Shown one piece after another: positions 5,026-6,984 of a DNA stretch of 6,984 bases. The number at the start of each line of letters is the position of its first letter. Positions within the stretch are counted from its first letter, which is position 1. Origin of the DNA: Thermoleophilia bacterium (lineage in GTDB: Bacteria > Actinomycetota > Thermoleophilia > Gaiellales > SKUG01). The notes below the pieces were generated by a model that did not search any database, was not told the DNA's origin, and saw only the letters and a list, made by a program, of their open reading frames with translations. Position numbers and translations under genes: made by a program. Location of the stretch: contig JAOPYU010000020.1 of NCBI GenBank assembly GCA_025964455.1, positions 1 to 6,984 on the forward strand, read 5' to 3'.

Positions 5026-6984
5026 ATGGCCAGGACCCGCACCACCGTCGGCATCGGATTGTCCGCGCTCGCCAGCTTCGGCGTCGCCGCGTACATGAGT
5101 GGGCGACGGGCCGTGCCGAGCTGGAGCGGCACCGTCGCGATGGCCGAACTCGAGGGACCCGCCGAGGTGCTGCGTGACGCCTGGGGCGTGCCGGCCGTCT
5201 ACGCGGCAAGCGAGCTGGACGCCTACCGCGTGCAGGGTTGGCTGCATGCCACCGACCGCACCTTCCAGCTCGACCTGATGCGGCGCGTCGGCCTCGGCCG
5301 GCTCGCAGAACTCGTCGGCGAGCCGGGCCTCGGTTCCGATCGCCTGATGCACGTCCTCGACTGCCCGCGACTGGTCGAGCAGGAGTGGGAGGGACTCGAC
5401 GCCGAGGTGCAGGCGGTGCTCACCGCCTACTCAGACGGCGTCAACGCGGCGTTCCGCAGCGCCCGACGCAAGCTCCCCGTCGAGCACCGTCTGCTCGGCG
5501 CCAAGCCCGAGCCGTGGCTCCCGCAGCACTGCCTCGCGCTCGGCCGCGTGCTCTCGCTCGGCCTGTGCGGCAACTGGGAGAGTGAACTCGCGCGCGGTGA
5601 GCTGATCGCCCGGTTCGGCGCGGAGGTCGTCGACGCGATCGAGGCGGGCGAGCACGAGCGTGCATGGCCGGCGCAGATCCACCCGGACGTGCTCGGCGAG
5701 CTCGTGTCGGCTGCGCGTGACGCCGCATCCGCCTTCGGCGGGCCGGGCGGCATCGGCTCCAACAACTGGGTCGTCGGTCCGCGCCGCACGCGCAGCGGCG
5801 GGGCGATCCTCGCGAACGACCCCCACCTCGACCTGTCGATGCCGAGCGTCTGGTACGAGCAGCGTCTCGAAGGCGGCGACCTCGAGGTGCGCGGCTTCAC
5901 CTTCCCGGGCGTACCGGGTGTCGTGCTCGGCCACAACGGTCGCGTCGCGTGGGGCTTCACCAACTCGAGCATCGACGTACAGGACTGCTACCTCGAGGAG
6001 CTCGACGAGGCAGGCGAGCGCTATCGCGACACCGATGGCGAGTGGCACGCCCTCGAACAGCGCACGGCGCGCATCCACGTGAAGGACGGCGACGACGTGG
6101 AGCTGGTCGTGCGCCGGACCCGCCGCGGCCCGATCCTGACCGATGCGGCGACGACCTCGACCCACCTGGACGCGGCGATCTCGCTGCGCTGGGACTCGCT
6201 GCGTCCCGGCGGGACCGCGCGCGCCATCTTCGAGCTGAACCGGGCGCGCGACTGGGACGGGTTCCGCCACGCCTGCTCGCACTGGCTGTCGCCGGCGCAG
6301 AACGTCGTGTTCGCCGACGCGCTCGGCAACATCGGCTTCCAGCACATGGGCGAGATCCCGATCCGCGCCGAGGGCAACGACGGCAGCATCCCGCGCCGCG
6401 GCGACGACCCCGTCGGCGAGTGGACCGGCGCCGTGCCGTGGGAGGAGCAGCCGAGCGCCTTCAACCCGACCTCCGGTCGGATCGTGACCGCGAACGACCG
6501 CCTCGTCGGCGACGACTACCCCTACTTCATGAGCCGCGAGTGGATGAACGGCTATCGCGGCGAGCGCATCCGCGGGCTCATCGACGGGATCGAGCACCAC
6601 GCCGTCGGGGACCAGGTGCGGATCCAGACCGACGTCTTCTCGATACCGGGCACGCGCTTCCGCGACCTGCTCGAGCGGCTGCGGCCGGAGCCCGCGTCGG
6701 CGGCGGGCGAGGAGGTGCTGCGGCGCCTGCTCGCATGGGACGGTGAGCTGCGCGCCGACGACGACACGAGCGCGGCGTGGCGACTGACGCTCCGCGCGCT
6801 GCAGGATGAGGCATTCGGCTTCCTGGGTGAGCTGCTGCCGCGGTTCCTCGGCTACAGCCGCACGGGCGTGAACGGCTTCTGGTCAATGTTCGGGCGCTCG
6901 ACGCCGCTGCTGCTCGATTCCATCGACAGCGACGACCAGGCGTTGCTCGATGCGGCGCGCTCGGTCGCGGCGCGGCGCGCGGAC
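5026..6984 (+). CDS. Penicillin acylase family N-terminal nucleophile hydrolase (3' end outside window)
   Basis: Amidohydrolase of the penicillin G acylase / acyl-homoserine-lactone acylase family, made as one chain that self-cleaves into alpha and beta subunits. The frame is open from 5026 to the window end (653 codons, no stop); family members usually run about 750-850 aa, so a C-terminal part is missing. An Arg-containing N-terminus followed by a hydrophobic stretch (about 8-24) suggests export or a membrane anchor. Alpha-subunit signatures are DAWGVPAVYA (51-60) and HATDRTFQLDLMRR (74-87). The self-cleavage site is between Gly244 and Ser245 in GIGSNNWVVG; Ser245 becomes the beta-chain N-terminal nucleophile. 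Further family motifs are NDPHL (264-268), AWGFTN (308-313) and TANDR with Asn490 (beta position 246), close to the oxyanion Asn241 of the E. coli enzyme. The active site therefore looks intact. The acyl substrate (beta-lactam side chain, acyl-homoserine lactone or other amide) cannot be told. It is separated from flagellin by a terminator, so it is an independent unit. Confidence 0.93.
   Translation, partial: MARTRTTVGIGLSALASFGVAAYMSGRRAVPSWSGTVAMAELEGPAEVLRDAWGVPAVYAASELDAYRVQGWLHATDRTFQLDLMRRVGLGRLAELVGEPGLGSDRLMHVLDCPRLVEQEWEGLDAEVQAVLTAYSDGVNAAFRSARRKLPVEHRLLGAKPEPWLPQHCLALGRVLSLGLCGNWESELARGELIARFGAEVVDAIEAGEHERAWPAQIHPDVLGELVSAARDAASAFGGPGGIGSNNWVVGPRRTRSGGAILANDPHLDLSMPSVWYEQRLEGGDLEVRGFTFPGVPGVVLGHNGRVAWGFTNSSIDVQDCYLEELDEAGERYRDTDGEWHALEQRTARIHVKDGDDVELVVRRTRRGPILTDAATTSTHLDAAISLRWDSLRPGGTARAIFELNRARDWDGFRHACSHWLSPAQNVVFADALGNIGFQHMGEIPIRAEGNDGSIPRRGDDPVGEWTGAVPWEEQPSAFNPTSGRIVTANDRLVGDDYPYFMSREWMNGYRGERIRGLIDGIEHHAVGDQVRIQTDVFSIPGTRFRDLLERLRPEPASAAGEEVLRRLLAWDGELRADDDTSAAWRLTLRALQDEAFGFLGELLPRFLGYSRTGVNGFWSMFGRSTPLLLDSIDSDDQALLDAARSVAARRAD

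Noticed and set aside
3866..5209. 447-codon open frame on the minus strand across flagellin
   Set aside because: It crosses the flagellin gene, its sigma-28 promoter and its terminator hairpin; its composition is that of an antisense shadow.
5431..6600. 389-codon open frame on the minus strand
   Set aside because: It lies entirely opposite the penicillin acylase gene, whose motifs are unambiguous. Its translation is Val/Ala/Arg-rich low-complexity sequence typical of an antisense shadow in GC-rich DNA.
5949..6746. 265-codon open frame on the plus strand inside the acylase
   Set aside because: It is in a different frame from the acylase and translates to arginine- and proline-rich sequence without any motif.
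1..6984. Defence system, prophage, CRISPR array, insertion sequence or integration site
   Set aside because: No nuclease, transposase, integrase or phage protein motifs, no regularly spaced repeats, no tRNA-flanked direct repeats, and the genes have similar GC-rich codon use throughout.

Overview
The window is GC-rich and densely coding. It reads like a chromosomal segment of a motile, high-GC actinobacterium. The evidence is a secreted metalloprotease with fibronectin type III repeats, GTG and probably leaderless starts, strong hairpins without long U-tracts between genes, and a Gram-positive-style short flagellin. A lineage such as Thermoleophilia (Solirubrobacterales or Conexibacter-like) would fit, but this is an impression from protein style and not a demonstrated placement. 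No rRNA, tRNA, CRISPR array, insertion sequence or prophage gene is visible.

Layout, left to right. (1) Bases 3-1538, plus strand: the 3' part of a secreted zincin-type metalloprotease with two C-terminal fibronectin type III domains, cut by the left edge. (2) Bases 1638-3319, plus strand: a two-gene unit made of a 120-residue protein of unknown function and an iron-containing (group III) alcohol dehydrogenase. Their stop and start codons overlap as TGATG. (3) Bases 3323-3406: two strong hairpins, one just behind the dehydrogenase stop and one just behind the stop of the convergent gene. (4) Bases 3411-3644, minus strand: a 77-residue four-cysteine zinc-ribbon protein. (5) Bases 3645-4085: a 441-base divergent regulatory region. 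It holds a plausible housekeeping promoter for the zinc-ribbon gene and a very good sigma-28 (FliA/SigD-type) promoter facing flagellin. (6) Bases 4086-4889, plus strand: a minimal 267-residue flagellin. (7) Bases 4903-4976: a long, nearly perfect hairpin followed by TTTT, the probable flagellin terminator. (8) From 5026 to the right edge, plus strand: a penicillin-acylase-family N-terminal nucleophile hydrolase, open at the window end and possibly transcribed without a leader.

The genes do not form one obvious pathway. The flagellin is a stand-alone, separately promoted and separately terminated unit, as expected for a late (class III) flagellar gene placed away from the main flagellar cluster. 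The protease and the acylase are both likely exported or surface enzymes, and the dehydrogenase unit is cytoplasmic metabolism. I see no defence system or clearly undescribed machinery. The most informative signals are regulatory: the sigma-28 promoter, the structured flagellin leader and trailer, and the paired hairpins between convergent genes. After those come the unknown protein coupled to the dehydrogenase and the small zinc-ribbon protein divergent from flagellin.
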